From: CAYUCJ01 sp049282265
GTDB lineage: Bacteria; Desulfobacterota; DSM-4660; Desulfatiglandales; Desulfatiglandaceae
DNA: 64,000 nt
Direction of reading: 5' to 3'
NCBI GenBank assembly: GCA_049282265.1
Contig: JBAPTR010000126.1
Coordinates: forward strand, 39,642 to 103,641
Under the pieces are notes generated by a model. It was given only the letters and a program-made list of their open reading frames with translations, was not told the DNA's origin and did not search any database. Numbering within the stretch: position 1 is the first letter of the stretch; each line of letters starts with the position of its first letter. Positions 52,081-60,263 of this stretch are shown here, piece after piece. The translations under genes were made by a program, and so were the position numbers.

Positions 52081-52959
52081 ATGAAAAGGAATGGCACTTC
52101 ATCGACCGGGAGAACCCTGGCACTGAAACCGGGTCTCAGGTATTTTCTCCTGGTGTCGCCGGCACTTGTCGCCTTGTTGCTGCTGTTCGCTTATCCCATC
52201 TCCATAATCCTGATAAAGAGCGTGTTTGATCCTCAATTCACACTCAAACATTATATCTATTTTTTCACGAACTCCCTTTACATACGAGTGATGTGGATCA
52301 CCATCGAAATCAGTGTCCTGACCACTCTGACCTCACTGGTGGTGGGCTATATTCTCGCCTATGTTCTGAGACGCGCACGGCCCGGCATACGAAACATCTT
52401 CCTCATGGCCATCCTGCTCTCGTTCATGATCAGCCTACTTGTACGCAATTACTCATGGATACTTGTGCTTCAGCGCAACGGCGCTATCAATATACTCCTG
52501 ACGTATTTTGGACTCATCGACCATCCCCTGAAGCTGCTGCACAATAAATTCGGTGTCGTTGTGGGCATGACCCATATCTTTATCCCCTACATCGCCTTTC
52601 CCATTTACAGCGTGATGATGGGCATGGATCTGAATCTTGAAAAGGCGGCCCAGAACCTCGGCGCTACGCGCTGGCAGACCTTCTGGCGGGTTTCTTTTCC
52701 CTTGTCTCTACCTGGCATAGGCGCAGGTGCTTTGCTGGTTTTTATCATGGCACTGGGATTTTTCATCACACCGGCCCTTTTAGGTGGGCGCAAGGAACAG
52801 ATGATTTCAAATTTGATCCAAATCCAGGTCGTGGACCTCCTGAATTGGCCTTTCGCTTCGGCCATGTCAGCGATCCTTCTGGTGGTAACATTAATCATCT
52901 TTTTCATATACAATCGTTATCTGGGCGCTGAGCGGCTCTGGGGCGGGGTAAAGATATGA
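52081..52959 (+). CDS. potB: ABC transporter permease (PotB-like)
   Basis: A 292-residue inner-membrane protein with about six hydrophobic helices and the EAA-like loop MGMDLNLEKAAQNLGATRWQ, which contacts the ATPase. The order of genes identifies it as the first permease of the polyamine-type transporter. Its stop overlaps the start of the second permease (ATGA). Confidence 0.86.
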   Translation: MKRNGTSSTGRTLALKPGLRYFLLVSPALVALLLLFAYPISIILIKSVFDPQFTLKHYIYFFTNSLYIRVMWITIEISVLTTLTSLVVGYILAYVLRRARPGIRNIFLMAILLSFMISLLVRNYSWILVLQRNGAINILLTYFGLIDHPLKLLHNKFGVVVGMTHIFIPYIAFPIYSVMMGMDLNLEKAAQNLGATRWQTFWRVSFPLSLPGIGAGALLVFIMALGFFITPALLGGRKEQMISNLIQIQVVDLLNWPFASAMSAILLVVTLIIFFIYNRYLGAERLWGGVKI

Positions 52960-53786
52960 GAAAAAGCCCCGGGAAAAGAACCAACTGGCACGATCCCCTC
53001 CACATAGGGTGGCCATTATGGGTCGTATCGGGTTCGGCTGTTTTTTTTCTTATTGTGCCCGTCCTGTTGCTGGTTCCCATGTCCTTTGGGTCAGCGGAAA
53101 TTATCGAATTCCCGCCTACAAAGTTCTGCCTGGATCAGTATAGCAAATTTTTCACACACCCAGGCTGGCAGAGCGCTGTCCTGAATTCACTCCAGGTGGC
53201 ATCTTTGACCTCGGTTGCCGCTACCATTCTGGGGCTTATGGCCTCCATCGCCCTCGTCTGGGGCAGGTTCAAGGGGAAGGGTTTCATTACAGGCTTTATC
53301 CTCTCTCCCATGATTGTGCCTCTGATCGTTCTGGGCCTCGCCTACTACGTGTTCCTGGCAAAACTCGGCCTTATCGGCACCAAACTGGGCCTGGTGATCG
53401 CGTACACACCCTTAACACTCCCTTTTGCGGTCCTGCCCATCTCGGCAACCCTCAGGGGTTTCGATCGCTCCCTGGAATATGCGGCTCTGAACCTGGGGGC
53501 AAACCGCTTCCAGACGTTCATGAAGATCACCTTGCCCATTATCCGGCCGGGAGTGATGACCGGGGCCCTTTTTGCCTTTATGATCGCGTTTGATGAAGTG
53601 GTGATCGCCCTCTTTATATGTGGTTCCGGCGCAGTGACGTTGCCGAAAAAGATGTGGGATGTCATCCGCTACGAAATCGAACCCATGCTCCCGGCCATCT
53701 CCACGCTGCTCCTGCTTCTGGCTGTCTTTTTCCTTGTGAGTATCGGTCTCTTGCAGAGACGGCTGGCCCGGCGGATGGAAATCTGA
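52956..53786 (+). CDS. potC: ABC transporter permease (PotC-like)
   Basis: A 276-residue inner-membrane protein of about six helices with the EAA-like loop RGFDRSLEYAALNLGANRFQ. It pairs with the preceding permease and is translationally coupled to it. It ends 58 bases before the tRNA-Arg gene. Confidence 0.86.
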   Translation: MRKSPGKRTNWHDPLHIGWPLWVVSGSAVFFLIVPVLLLVPMSFGSAEIIEFPPTKFCLDQYSKFFTHPGWQSAVLNSLQVASLTSVAATILGLMASIALVWGRFKGKGFITGFILSPMIVPLIVLGLAYYVFLAKLGLIGTKLGLVIAYTPLTLPFAVLPISATLRGFDRSLEYAALNLGANRFQTFMKITLPIIRPGVMTGALFAFMIAFDEVVIALFICGSGAVTLPKKMWDVIRYEIEPMLPAISTLLLLLAVFFLVSIGLLQRRLARRMEI

Positions 53787-53844
53787 TAAAAGAAAAACAC
53801 ATCTTGCCATCTGGTACACTTTCTGGTAATTTTAGACGTTATTT

Positions 53845-53921
53845 GCGCCCATAGCTCAGCTGGATAGAGTGACGGACTACGAATCCGTAGGTCGGGTGTT
53901 CGAATCACCCTGGGCGCACCA
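53845..53921 (+). tRNA. tRNA-Arg (anticodon ACG)
   Basis: A full cloverleaf can be drawn: acceptor GCGCCCA/TGGGCGC, D stem GCTC/GAGT, anticodon stem ACGGA/TCCGT with loop CTACGAA (anticodon ACG, read as ICG), T arm GGGTG TTCGAAT CACCC, and encoded 3' ACCA. tRNA-Arg genes are common integration sites; the region downstream is visibly decayed and accessory in character. Confidence 0.97.
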
Positions 53922-53931
53922 TAAATATCAA

Positions 53932-53963
53932 GGGCTTAGGGCTAATTGCTGGAGGCCCTTTTT
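53932..53963 (+). terminator. Probable terminator after tRNA-Arg
   Basis: GGGCTT (53932-53937) can pair with AGGCCC (53953-53958; one G.U pair), followed by five T residues at 53959-53963. Confidence 0.45.
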
Positions 53964-54190
53964 AGTTTCCGTTGTATCTGCCCCAAAATAGCCCCACATT
54001 TTTCCAATCTGTCCACTGTAATATCATTTGCCCGTCCAATCAACGAAAAGTATATAAACTCTTGCCAGCGATGGAAATGAATTACATAATTTTGTTGGCA
54101 TCTTTTTACACACTTAATGCTTCTGTTTTGCATGTGTAATATAACTAACTGAATTAATAAAGAAAATTAAATATCAATGGCAATCATTTA
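53964..54190. other. AT-rich stretch after the tRNA, possible integrase remnant
   Basis: On the minus strand an open stretch (53942-54133) reads ...ITVDRLEKCGAILGQIQRKL and a second frame reads GKMWGYFGADTTETKKGLQQ. Their position at the 3' side of a tRNA is where integrase ends usually lie, but I cannot match catalytic motifs, so an integrase remnant is only a suspicion. No intact gene is visible. The segment 54130-54190 is strongly AT-rich. Confidence 0.2.
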
Positions 54191-54206
54191 TGGCATGGTG
54201 ATTGCA
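54191..54206 (+). promoter_or_regulatory. Sigma-54 (RpoN) promoter
   Basis: TGGCATGGTGATTGCA matches the -24/-12 consensus TGGCAC-N5-TTGCA at all but one position, with correct spacing. It is preceded by an AT-rich tract and followed by AGGAAGG and GTG start codons at 54235/54238. Confidence 0.7.
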
Positions 54207-54234
54207 GTATGATAGGTCTTAGGAAGGTGAGAAA

Positions 54235-54468
54235 GTGGTGAGACTAGTCGATGATTCCACAGAAAATGAGAGGTTGATTTCCTGGCTCAAGGTGATGTTT
54301 CCTGAGGCCAAGGCAGATTCCGTTTTAAGACCGGAAAGAGATTCCCATGAGAGGCCGGTGGACTCGAAGACTCTAGGGACAGGCAGCAGGAATACTCCTT
54401 ATGGTTTGCTTTCACACCTCCTTTCCGGCAGACGTTCTCGATCGCTCGAAAACCACCCATCCCGCTGA
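54235..54468 (+). CDS. Short ORF behind a sigma-54 promoter, probably a truncated gene
   Basis: A 77-codon frame starting with GTG (54235 or 54238) 7 bases after AGGAAGG. The first ~25 residues (LVDDSTENERLISWLKVMFPEA) look like a genuine protein N-terminus; the remainder is basic, low-quality sequence that runs into the reverse strand of the Mrr-type gene. I do not recognise a family. It is best read as the surviving start of a sigma-54-controlled gene whose body was deleted. Confidence 0.35.
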   Translation: MVRLVDDSTENERLISWLKVMFPEAKADSVLRPERDSHERPVDSKTLGTGSRNTPYGLLSHLLSGRRSRSLENHPSR

Positions 54469-55071
54469 AACGACCTTTCCAAATCCGATTGAACTGCGAG
54501 GAAAGCACCTATGAGAGAGATCGGTTTTCCCTTCGCAAAGTCTCTTGCTTCTTTCGAAAACGTTCCATACGTAACGACAATTCCCTCATCAGCACTTTTG
54601 CCGGTCATGACGCCGTAAAGCTCCCGGACGATTTTCACGCCGACCTGCTTTGCCTTCCAGTGCTTACATTGCACATAGACCTTTTTCCCGTCTTTCCGCA
54701 GACGAAGGTCCACCCCTCCATCCGGCCCGGTGCCCGCGTTTTCCAAGACGAAATATCCTTTTCGCCTGAAGACTTCCCCCACGAGGGTCTCGAAATCCCG
54801 CCAGTTCAGGCTTTTGACCGTATCTAGACCCTTCTGGGCATCAAGCACCGGCTTGCCCAGTGCCGGCGCTTCCTCCTGAACCCCACCCGAGTCGGATATT
54901 ATCAGATAGGCGTGGACAAGATTTTGCCATTGCATTAATGATTGGGTTTTCGAATGAAAACAGGGGGATTAGGAACCGGAAAACGACAAAAACTATGACG
55001 GCAACCGCGAGATTCAGCCACCAGGGCAACCGAACGAGCAAATTCAACACTGATTCATCTTTCCTGGCCAT
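54399..55071 (-). pseudogene. Mrr-type restriction endonuclease/membrane protein, disrupted by a wecB-like segment
   Basis: The start (ATG 55071) encodes a membrane segment, PWWLNLAVAVIVFVVFRFLI, through ENPIINAMAK at 54922. In another frame, 54917-54843 encodes HAYLIISDSGGVQEEAPALG-KPVL, the signature of UDP-GlcNAc 2-epimerase (WecB), which has no place in this family. From 54842 the Mrr-type domain continues: DTVKSLNWRDFETLVGEVFRRKGY, catalytic GPDGGVDL and VQCKHW (D...QxK), GIVVTYG. About 79 bases (not a multiple of three) therefore replaced or interrupted the usual second-helix region and shifted the frame. The endonuclease part remains readable from an internal ATG at 54935, so a soluble product is conceivable. 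Confidence 0.7.
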
Positions 55072-55331
55072 TTTCTCCTTCCTTTTCTAAAAATGTGCCC
55101 GTAATAGCTCCAGCAGACAAGACCAATTGCATTCGAAAACGTGCAATGCTTATTTCAGTTGCGAAAACCAAAAATGGCCGGCTAGGAGAAAGTCTTGGTA
55201 AGTGCGGTCAAAACATCGGCAATTGTTGGGAGAAATATAAATCTTCTAAGATCTTGGAGTTGATCTTGAAGGCAGTTTTTCATTGGGGAGACTCATTGTT
55301 GTGAGTTGCCAGTGTCTGAAGGTTAATATTC
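55072..55331. other. Intergenic, no feature recognised
   Basis: About 260 bases between the Mrr-type pseudogene and a HIT fragment; no convincing frame or signal seen. Confidence 0.3.
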
Positions 55332-55606
55332 TCAATATGCCATCTTGTCCGGAATGACGCCTCTCACCCCGCCCCTCGGATTCGGCGTATCGCCAAGCCG
55401 CCGGGGAATCAGGTGTACATGGGCATGCATGATCGTCTGACCCGCAGCCTCCCCACAATTGATCCCCAAGTTGAATCCGACCACTGAAGGATCATGTTTC
55501 AAGATGTCATCATCTTTCAACCATAGGATGAGGGCTTCCGCGTCTCTTCTTTCTCGCGGTGTCATAGTGAAAAAATCAGGGGTGTGTCTTCGGGGCTGAC
55601 CACAAC
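55332..55606 (-). pseudogene. HIT-family protein, C-terminal fragment
   Basis: The frame reads PRRHTPDFFTMTPRERRDAE, VVGFNLGINCGEAAGQTIM, HAHVHLIPRRLGDTPNPRGG and ends DKMAY. It is nearly identical to the second part of the intact HIT gene at 63437-63844, including the histidine triad HAHVHL. Homology begins abruptly near 55606; the N-terminal half with the CxxC is missing. It is probably the product of recombination between repeated copies. Confidence 0.8.
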
Positions 55607-55612
55607 ATATAG

Positions 55613-55795
55613 CGTTTTTCGCTTGACAAACCCCAATCCATCTGGTATAAGACTCCACATTACAAACAACAAAATCCGGTTGTTGCAGCGGCCAGATGCG
55701 TTCCAGTCAAACATGCAGAGCTAGAGAAGAGGACAGCCGTTGTCGAGACCATCAAGAAAAAGAAACAGGCAGGTCTCGATGACTTTAACCGTTAA
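55613..55795 (+). pseudogene. C-terminal fragment of an unknown gene
   Basis: An open stretch without a start codon encodes LDKPQSIWYKTPHYKQQNPV, VPVKHAELEKRTAVVETIKK and ends KKQAGLDDFNR with TAA at 55793-55795. The composition looks like a real soluble protein tail, with a hairpin just after the stop. The source family is unknown. It abuts the HIT fragment, so the junction near 55610 is probably a deletion endpoint. Confidence 0.35.
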
Positions 55796-55805
55796 CCTCT
55801 AGCCG

Positions 55806-55830
55806 CCCTGCCTGCCACCCGCGGGCAGGG
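55806..55830. terminator. GC-rich hairpin
   Basis: CCCTGCC (55806-55812) and GGCAGGG (55824-55830) form a 7-bp stem shortly after the stop at 55795; a weak T-rich stretch follows. It could terminate the lost upstream gene or belong to a repeat, as CTAGCCGCCCT occurs again near 58721. Confidence 0.35.
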
Positions 55831-55982
55831 CATATTATTTTCCACCAGACCTCTTATATCAAAATCCAGTCACAGAAACCAACCAAATTTCAATTTTCCT
55901 CCCGTGGCATGTAAGAGAAGTACACTCACCATAACCTCCGACACCAGCAGGAATAGGTATTGGTACTGTGTCTATTCGGGCT

Positions 55983-56042
55983 TCGATGATAGGATTCGGT
56001 CTGACGCTGAAGTTGCCAAGATGAAAGATCAGATGGCGACCC
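55983..56042. repeat. Dispersed repeat A, copy 1
   Basis: TTCGATGATAGGATTCGGTC...AAGATGAAAGATCAGAT...GACCCC. A similar stretch (TTCGATGATAAGGTACGGTC...AAAATGAAAGATCC...ACCCC) is at 61655-61714. Confidence 0.6.
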
Positions 56043-56070
56043 CATTCAAATGCGAGTTTCGATATGCTTT

Positions 56071-58200
56071 CTAGCTACCCTCAGGAAGTCCTATTCGGAA
56101 CGCTATCAATCTACCGCGAACAAAGCTAGTGTTGTTATAATGGACATAATCGTCAACATTCAACCCCGGGCCATAGTGAAAGATGCGCTTGCGTTGCAGA
56201 TCGACTACAGTTGAGTAGCTGTGGTGCATGAATAATGAGATGGGCAAATAGCCGCTCAATTCCGTCGCCGTCATTTTAGAGGTTGCCATCGTCTTAAGAT
56301 CGGGGGGCATCTGGTAGGGAGAGAGAAGTATTTGCTTATACTTACCTGTAGCTATATGCAGTATCTCCATGGCCGAAAAACGCTGATCCTTTATCTGGAC
56401 ACCGACCAGCCGAACAACATACTCGGCAGTGTCCGAAGATCGCAAGTCCCTTAATATCGAATCGATTGCAGGGTATACCATTGAGTGGACGGATTTTATT
56501 TTCGAATTTAGAATAACCTTGCCCATACTGAATGTGGCTTGGGTTAAGGCCAGGCCAAACTGCATGCCAGCCATGGCGCGTTCCATGCCGATTGAAGAGC
56601 GTGTCAGGCCTTGATACATCTGAGCTTGCGATAAATGAAGGCTGTCGCCGGTTCTTCTGTAGTTTGCCATGGATTGATAGAAGGAGGATTGGTAATATGC
56701 CGTATTGACCGGGCTTGTATAGGAAAGGGCGCCGGCGGTCATGGCGGATGCCCGAGCACCCAATGCTCTCTGCTCAAGCATGCGTTCCTGGGTGGTCATG
56801 ATAGGGCAGAGGGGTTCGAATCGGTGATGATAGACAAGCTTGCCGTCTTTTTGATTCCACATGGCTACATTCCATTCGTTTCCCACAGTGACGGAACGAT
56901 TTCGCAGTGACACCACATGGGACGAAAACTCATCCTTCCAAGGCAATTCCTTCTTAAACAGCTCAAGGCCTCTCTTTGCATCCAGGGCGATGAGTCGATC
57001 CTTAGTGGAGAAGAATACAGCATCATCGCTTTCCGCAACATCGCTGAGGATCGGGTCCGTCTGATAGCTCCACAGGATACGTCCATTTGCCGGGTCGAGC
57101 AGGTGTATGCGATAGTTCTTGAACTTCAAGCCCTTTTCTGACTCGGCAACACCAACGTGTTTGCCGGTGATCGCCAGCTTCACAACCTGTTCTTTAATCT
57201 GAGAGCATGTCCACACGGTCTTGCCCGAACGGACATCCAAAGCTGTCAAACCCTGCTGTGACTGCAGGAGAACCTTTCCATCAACGGCCTCAGGCTGAGC
57301 TAAGCCTTCAAGGCGAAAATCCTCTCTATCCCAAAGCACCTTCCCGTCGGGTAGCCTGCGGTAAGTGACACCGTTTTCGAACAAGATAATGCCGTCGGCG
57401 AACAGAATGGGCCAGGTATCTTTATCTTTGTTCTCGACCGATGGTGTTTTTTGCGAAAATGTCCACAAAGGTTTGCCGGTGGAGACGTCGACGGCCTCCA
57501 CAGTTGAGCCTTTGAGAGAATCCCCATTGGCGCTTGCAGAAAAAACAACAAGGTTATGGTTTGGCGCCATGCTGAAGTGGCGAAATGGTGCTGTAAAACT
57601 TCGTTGCCACAGGACGACTCCGCTTTTGCGATCCAAAGCCACAAGTTGTGCGTCAACAAATTTTCCGGCTTTATCGAATTCCCTGGATTGAAAAAGAAGC
57701 GTGGAATTGATCTCCTTGATGTCAAAAATTCCGGCAGCGGAAATCTCCTGGGACCACTTTTCAACCCCTTTTTCGCCATCGAGAAGGAACACTTTCACCC
57801 GCGTATAGATTTCCCGGCAGTATTTGGCAACAAAGAATTTCTTGAACTCCTGTTTCAGCTCAAGCGGACTGATACATACCAATGATCCGTCCGACAATGC
57901 ATTCATACCGACGATGTAAGGCGGCTCCGCGTTCTGCATAAAGCTCAAGTAGCCCGGTAAGGATTGCGTCCTAACAGCACCGGTCAAGCCGTCAGGGCCT
58001 TTTGCCTCCCGCAAGAGAGATAATGATGGATATTGCCAGAGGGGCCGAGGCTGTTCATTCAATTGCTTCTCAATAATACTTTCATTATATTTCAAAGCAT
58101 GTTTCGGCGCGCATCCAAAACAAAAGGCTATCCAGATCACCATGAGGACGCTGAGTGAATTACGGATGACATTGCATCTCTTTTCCTTAAGTTGATTCAT
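56071..58200 (-). CDS. PQQ-like beta-propeller lipoprotein
   Basis: A 709-residue exported lipoprotein: signal peptide SVLMVIWIAFCFGC with lipobox Cys about residue 24. Repeating blocks typical of PQQ_2 propellers follow: LDGEKGVEKWSQE, LDRKSGVVLWQRS, VDVSTGKPLWTFS, LDVRSGKTVWTCS, LDPANGRILWSYQ, LDAKRGLELFKKE. No PQQ-dehydrogenase cofactor residues are evident. Near 485-540 is an Ala/Ser/Tyr/Gln-rich insertion (YYQSSFYQSMANYRRTGDSL), and the C-terminal ~130 residues are not assigned. AGGAGG lies 7 bases before the ATG at 58200. It may be a scaffold similar to BamB in fold; its task is unknown. Confidence 0.75.
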   Translation of the reverse strand: MNQLKEKRCNVIRNSLSVLMVIWIAFCFGCAPKHALKYNESIIEKQLNEQPRPLWQYPSLSLLREAKGPDGLTGAVRTQSLPGYLSFMQNAEPPYIVGMNALSDGSLVCISPLELKQEFKKFFVAKYCREIYTRVKVFLLDGEKGVEKWSQEISAAGIFDIKEINSTLLFQSREFDKAGKFVDAQLVALDRKSGVVLWQRSFTAPFRHFSMAPNHNLVVFSASANGDSLKGSTVEAVDVSTGKPLWTFSQKTPSVENKDKDTWPILFADGIILFENGVTYRRLPDGKVLWDREDFRLEGLAQPEAVDGKVLLQSQQGLTALDVRSGKTVWTCSQIKEQVVKLAITGKHVGVAESEKGLKFKNYRIHLLDPANGRILWSYQTDPILSDVAESDDAVFFSTKDRLIALDAKRGLELFKKELPWKDEFSSHVVSLRNRSVTVGNEWNVAMWNQKDGKLVYHHRFEPLCPIMTTQERMLEQRALGARASAMTAGALSYTSPVNTAYYQSSFYQSMANYRRTGDSLHLSQAQMYQGLTRSSIGMERAMAGMQFGLALTQATFSMGKVILNSKIKSVHSMVYPAIDSILRDLRSSDTAEYVVRLVGVQIKDQRFSAMEILHIATGKYKQILLSPYQMPPDLKTMATSKMTATELSGYLPISLFMHHSYSTVVDLQRKRIFHYGPGLNVDDYVHYNNTSFVRGRLIAFRIGLPEGS

Positions 58201-58322
58201 AGTTGGCCTCCTCTCTGTTTTTGCCTCTATTCCTGAACGCTCGGGGATAAGATCTCGATATGTTGCTGAACTTGCCAAAATAAGACACCCCGCCGCAAAC
58301 AGCGGGCTATCCTCCTATTGTC

Positions 58323-58354
58323 ATTCCGGAAAGCCCCCAAGGCTTATCCGGAAT
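58323..58354. repeat. Perfect-stem palindromic element (REP-like)
   Basis: ATTCCGGA (58323-58330) pairs with TCCGGAAT (58347-58354), and AAGCC with GGCTT inside, giving a 13-bp stem with one bulge. ATTCCGGAAAGCC-type hairpins recur between genes in related genomes. It could end transcription or act as a REP element. Confidence 0.6.
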
Positions 58355-58853
58355 CTGGATTCCCCAAAAAATCACCTTCACCATGCCAATTTACTTATTT
58401 TGTTATGACCGTCCCCGAATCCCACGATTACTATAGCATAATATCCGAAAAAGTGGCTTTTTCACACCCCATATTGCCGTTTTTTCCATCCAAACGCCCA
58501 AAGCCAATCAAAATAGGGGTGCCCCTCTCCCACCCAACACACTTGCGCAGCGTTTCTGACTCTATTTCAAAGCGGGCGCCCGGCACACATCCTGCAGAGA
58601 ATGCGTATCGAGATTCCTTCATCCGGGACATCATGTTTGCGCTTGACAACAAGATGACCCGAATGTGAGGAAATTCCAAACTCCTGGGCGCTGGATCGAT
58701 TCACGGAATTCCCTGATGCCTAGCCGCCCTTTCCGCCACTTGTATTTGCCTAATTTGTTCTTACTTTGGAATCAAAGGGTTTTCTAAAAAGAGATAATCC
58801 CATGCATGAAGGGATTTGCTGAGAGCTCCTAACGACGAAATGAGGTGACTATT
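58355..58853. other. Intergenic, no confident gene
   Basis: About 500 bp. The minus strand holds an 82-codon open stretch (58431-58679) reading SAGCVPGARFEIESETLRKC and ending TFSDIML. I believe this kind of frame arises from a dispersed repeat in Desulfobacterales rather than a gene, but cannot show it. Nothing else is visible. Confidence 0.3.
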
Positions 58854-59012
58854 ATGACGCTTTGGAAATCACTAGCAACTGTGCTGTTTATCGTATTTGT
58901 TTTTACGGCTTCCGGCTGCTTTTATTGGCAAGAACGTTACGACCGTAGTGGGGACCATTACGTGCATCCTACACGCGAATATCATTTTCACTATTCTGGC
59001 GGCCTTTACTAG
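58854..59012 (+). CDS. Small His/Tyr-rich lipoprotein ending at an in-frame TAG
   Basis: A 52-codon gene with AGGTGA 5 bases before the ATG. It encodes a signal peptide SLATVLFIVFVFTASGC with lipobox Cys22 and a mature part rich in Tyr and His (YWQERYDRSGDHYVHPTREY). The TAG at 59010-59012 is followed in the same frame by NHGDNSYRGWENPSHTANDG and about 100 further sense codons, with composition like the part before it for at least the first 20 residues. It may thus be a longer gene cut by an amber codon. Family not recognised. Confidence 0.55.
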   Translation: MTLWKSLATVLFIVFVFTASGCFYWQERYDRSGDHYVHPTREYHFHYSGGLY

Positions 59013-59232
59013 AATCACGGTGATAATAGTTATCGCGGGTGGGAAAACCCCTCACATACAGCCAATGATGGCAACCTTGCCATCGGGAAAGGATCTGACC
59101 TCAAGGAGGGGTTTTGCCATTTCGGTGAACACCTTCGAAGGGACAGTGACCCCGACCGGAGCAGTGAAGACAGAGGAACAGAAGGTGAAGGCGGGTCATG
59201 GAAAATCCTGTCGAGCTGGGGCTTGGCGCTTT

Positions 59233-59847
59233 TTATCGACCGATTACCAGTCGGAGCGGGTCGACTTCGCCTCGGAGGATTCTCAATTCGGAATCCGATG
59301 GCGGTGGGGTAGTGGGGACAAAATCGGGTATCAGGAGATTGAAGCCCGTAGCCTCCCGGACCTGGTCTATCTGAACGCCCGGATGAACGGACTCGACCTT
59401 CATGACTTTCGTGTCCCGGTCAAATCCGAGCACGGCCAGATCGGTGATGATTTTGAAAGGACCCGTACCGGGTGGTAAACCCGCAGCCTCGCGGGTGCCC
59501 GGTCCATCTAGGTAGCCTGGAGAGGTCAGGAAACCCACCTTTTCGACAAAGCGTGATTTGGTGTGAACCGTCATGATGAGCGTGCGCCAACACAGGGAGG
59601 CAAAGTCGTTCGCGCCGCCGCTTCCGGGAAAGCGCACCTTCGGTATATAATAGTCTCCTACAACGGTGGAGTTGATGTTCCCGTATTTGTCAATTTCCGC
59701 ACCGCCCAGGAAGGCATAGTCCACCAAACCGCGGCAGCAGGTGGTCATCATTTCGGACATCCCGGCCGCCATTATGCCGCGGAAGAAGGTTCTCGAATCA
59801 CCCACGGATATGGGCATCTGGGGCATCATAGGGGCCACACCGCCTGG
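59233..59847 (-). pseudogene. CoA-transferase beta subunit (GctB-like), 5'-truncated
   Basis: The frame encodes the C-terminal two thirds of a family I CoA-transferase B subunit: MPISVGDSRTFFRG, VDYAFLGGAEIDKYGNINST, VRFPGSGGANDFASLC and EVDPLRLVIGR at the end. The N-terminal part, including the region with the catalytic glutamate, is missing; homology stops near 59845, where a HIT-gene fragment begins. No A subunit is adjacent. It cannot be a working enzyme as it stands. Confidence 0.75.
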
Positions 59848-60000
59848 GAATCAGGTTTACGCGGGCGTATATCAAAAATACGGGTGACCCCTTTTCCACT
59901 GATCGCGACCGCCGTCCCATATCCTTTGATGATCCTGCCTTCAACATGATCACCCCAAAACGGGCAATCATTCTGATTGGTATCCAGGTCTGTCATGTTT
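59842..60000 (-). pseudogene. HIT-family protein, N-terminal fragment with internal deletion
   Basis: Minus-strand frame MTDLDTNQNDCPFWGDHVEG, RIIKGYGTAVAISGKGVTR corresponds to the start of the intact HIT gene (63437-63844) and to the extra copy at 63883-64000; the second Cys of CPFC is Trp here. Between about 59842 and 59865 there is a short piece resembling the HAHVHLIP region. It is joined directly to the truncated CoA-transferase. Confidence 0.65.
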
Positions 60001-60108
60001 TTTCATCCCCTGAAGTGAATAAAATTGGTGTGATCCCATTTCCACCCACTTGGGCGGTATGTCTTTTGTTTCGCACTTGGAACGCTTGTTTGACAGGGAA
60101 TTAAGGCC

Positions 60109-60170
60109 GCGAAAATCCGGAAGAAAATCAAAAAAGAGCGATAATTAATATACTGTCCCCGGAATTCATT
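60109..60170. repeat. Dispersed repeat B, copy 1
   Basis: CGCGAAAATCCGG...AATTAATATACTGTCCCCGGAATTC. The copy at 61731-61790 reads CGCGAAAACCGGG...AATTGATATACTGTCCCCGGAATTC. Both lie downstream of minus-strand genes. Confidence 0.65.
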
Positions 60171-60204
60171 CATGTCCAGGTCATACCCATATGTAAATAA
60201 CATG

Positions 60205-60263
60205 TACATTAAATAAAATTATTTGGACATGTTTTATTAACACGTCCATAACATGGACACGTT
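60205..60263. promoter_or_regulatory. Cluster of GGACA(C)GT/ACGTCC palindromic motifs
   Basis: ACACGTCCATAACATGGACACGT (60240-60262) is an imperfect palindrome, and a GGACATGT half-site lies 15-20 bp to its left, with GTACAT before that. It begins at the fic stop codon and spans an AT-rich tract. It could be an operator for an undetected promoter or a terminator-like structure; there is no T-run. Confidence 0.35.

Noticed and set aside
50750..52123. Open frame of about 457 codons on the minus strand
   Set aside because: Antisense to the polyamine-type binding protein and ATPase genes; no recognisable domain.
53942..54133. Integrase gene next to the tRNA
   Set aside because: Only ambiguous short frames; no catalytic R...HxxR...Y motif could be found, so it is kept only as a low-confidence suspicion.
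58318..58668. Plus-strand frame of 116 codons after a palindromic element
   Set aside because: Starts inside the palindrome and has low-complexity Pro/Ser/Lys sequence; more likely non-coding repeat.
58897..59478. 193-codon plus-strand frame over the small lipoprotein and CoA-transferase region
   Set aside because: It lies in another frame than the lipoprotein and its second half is antisense to the CoA-transferase remnant.
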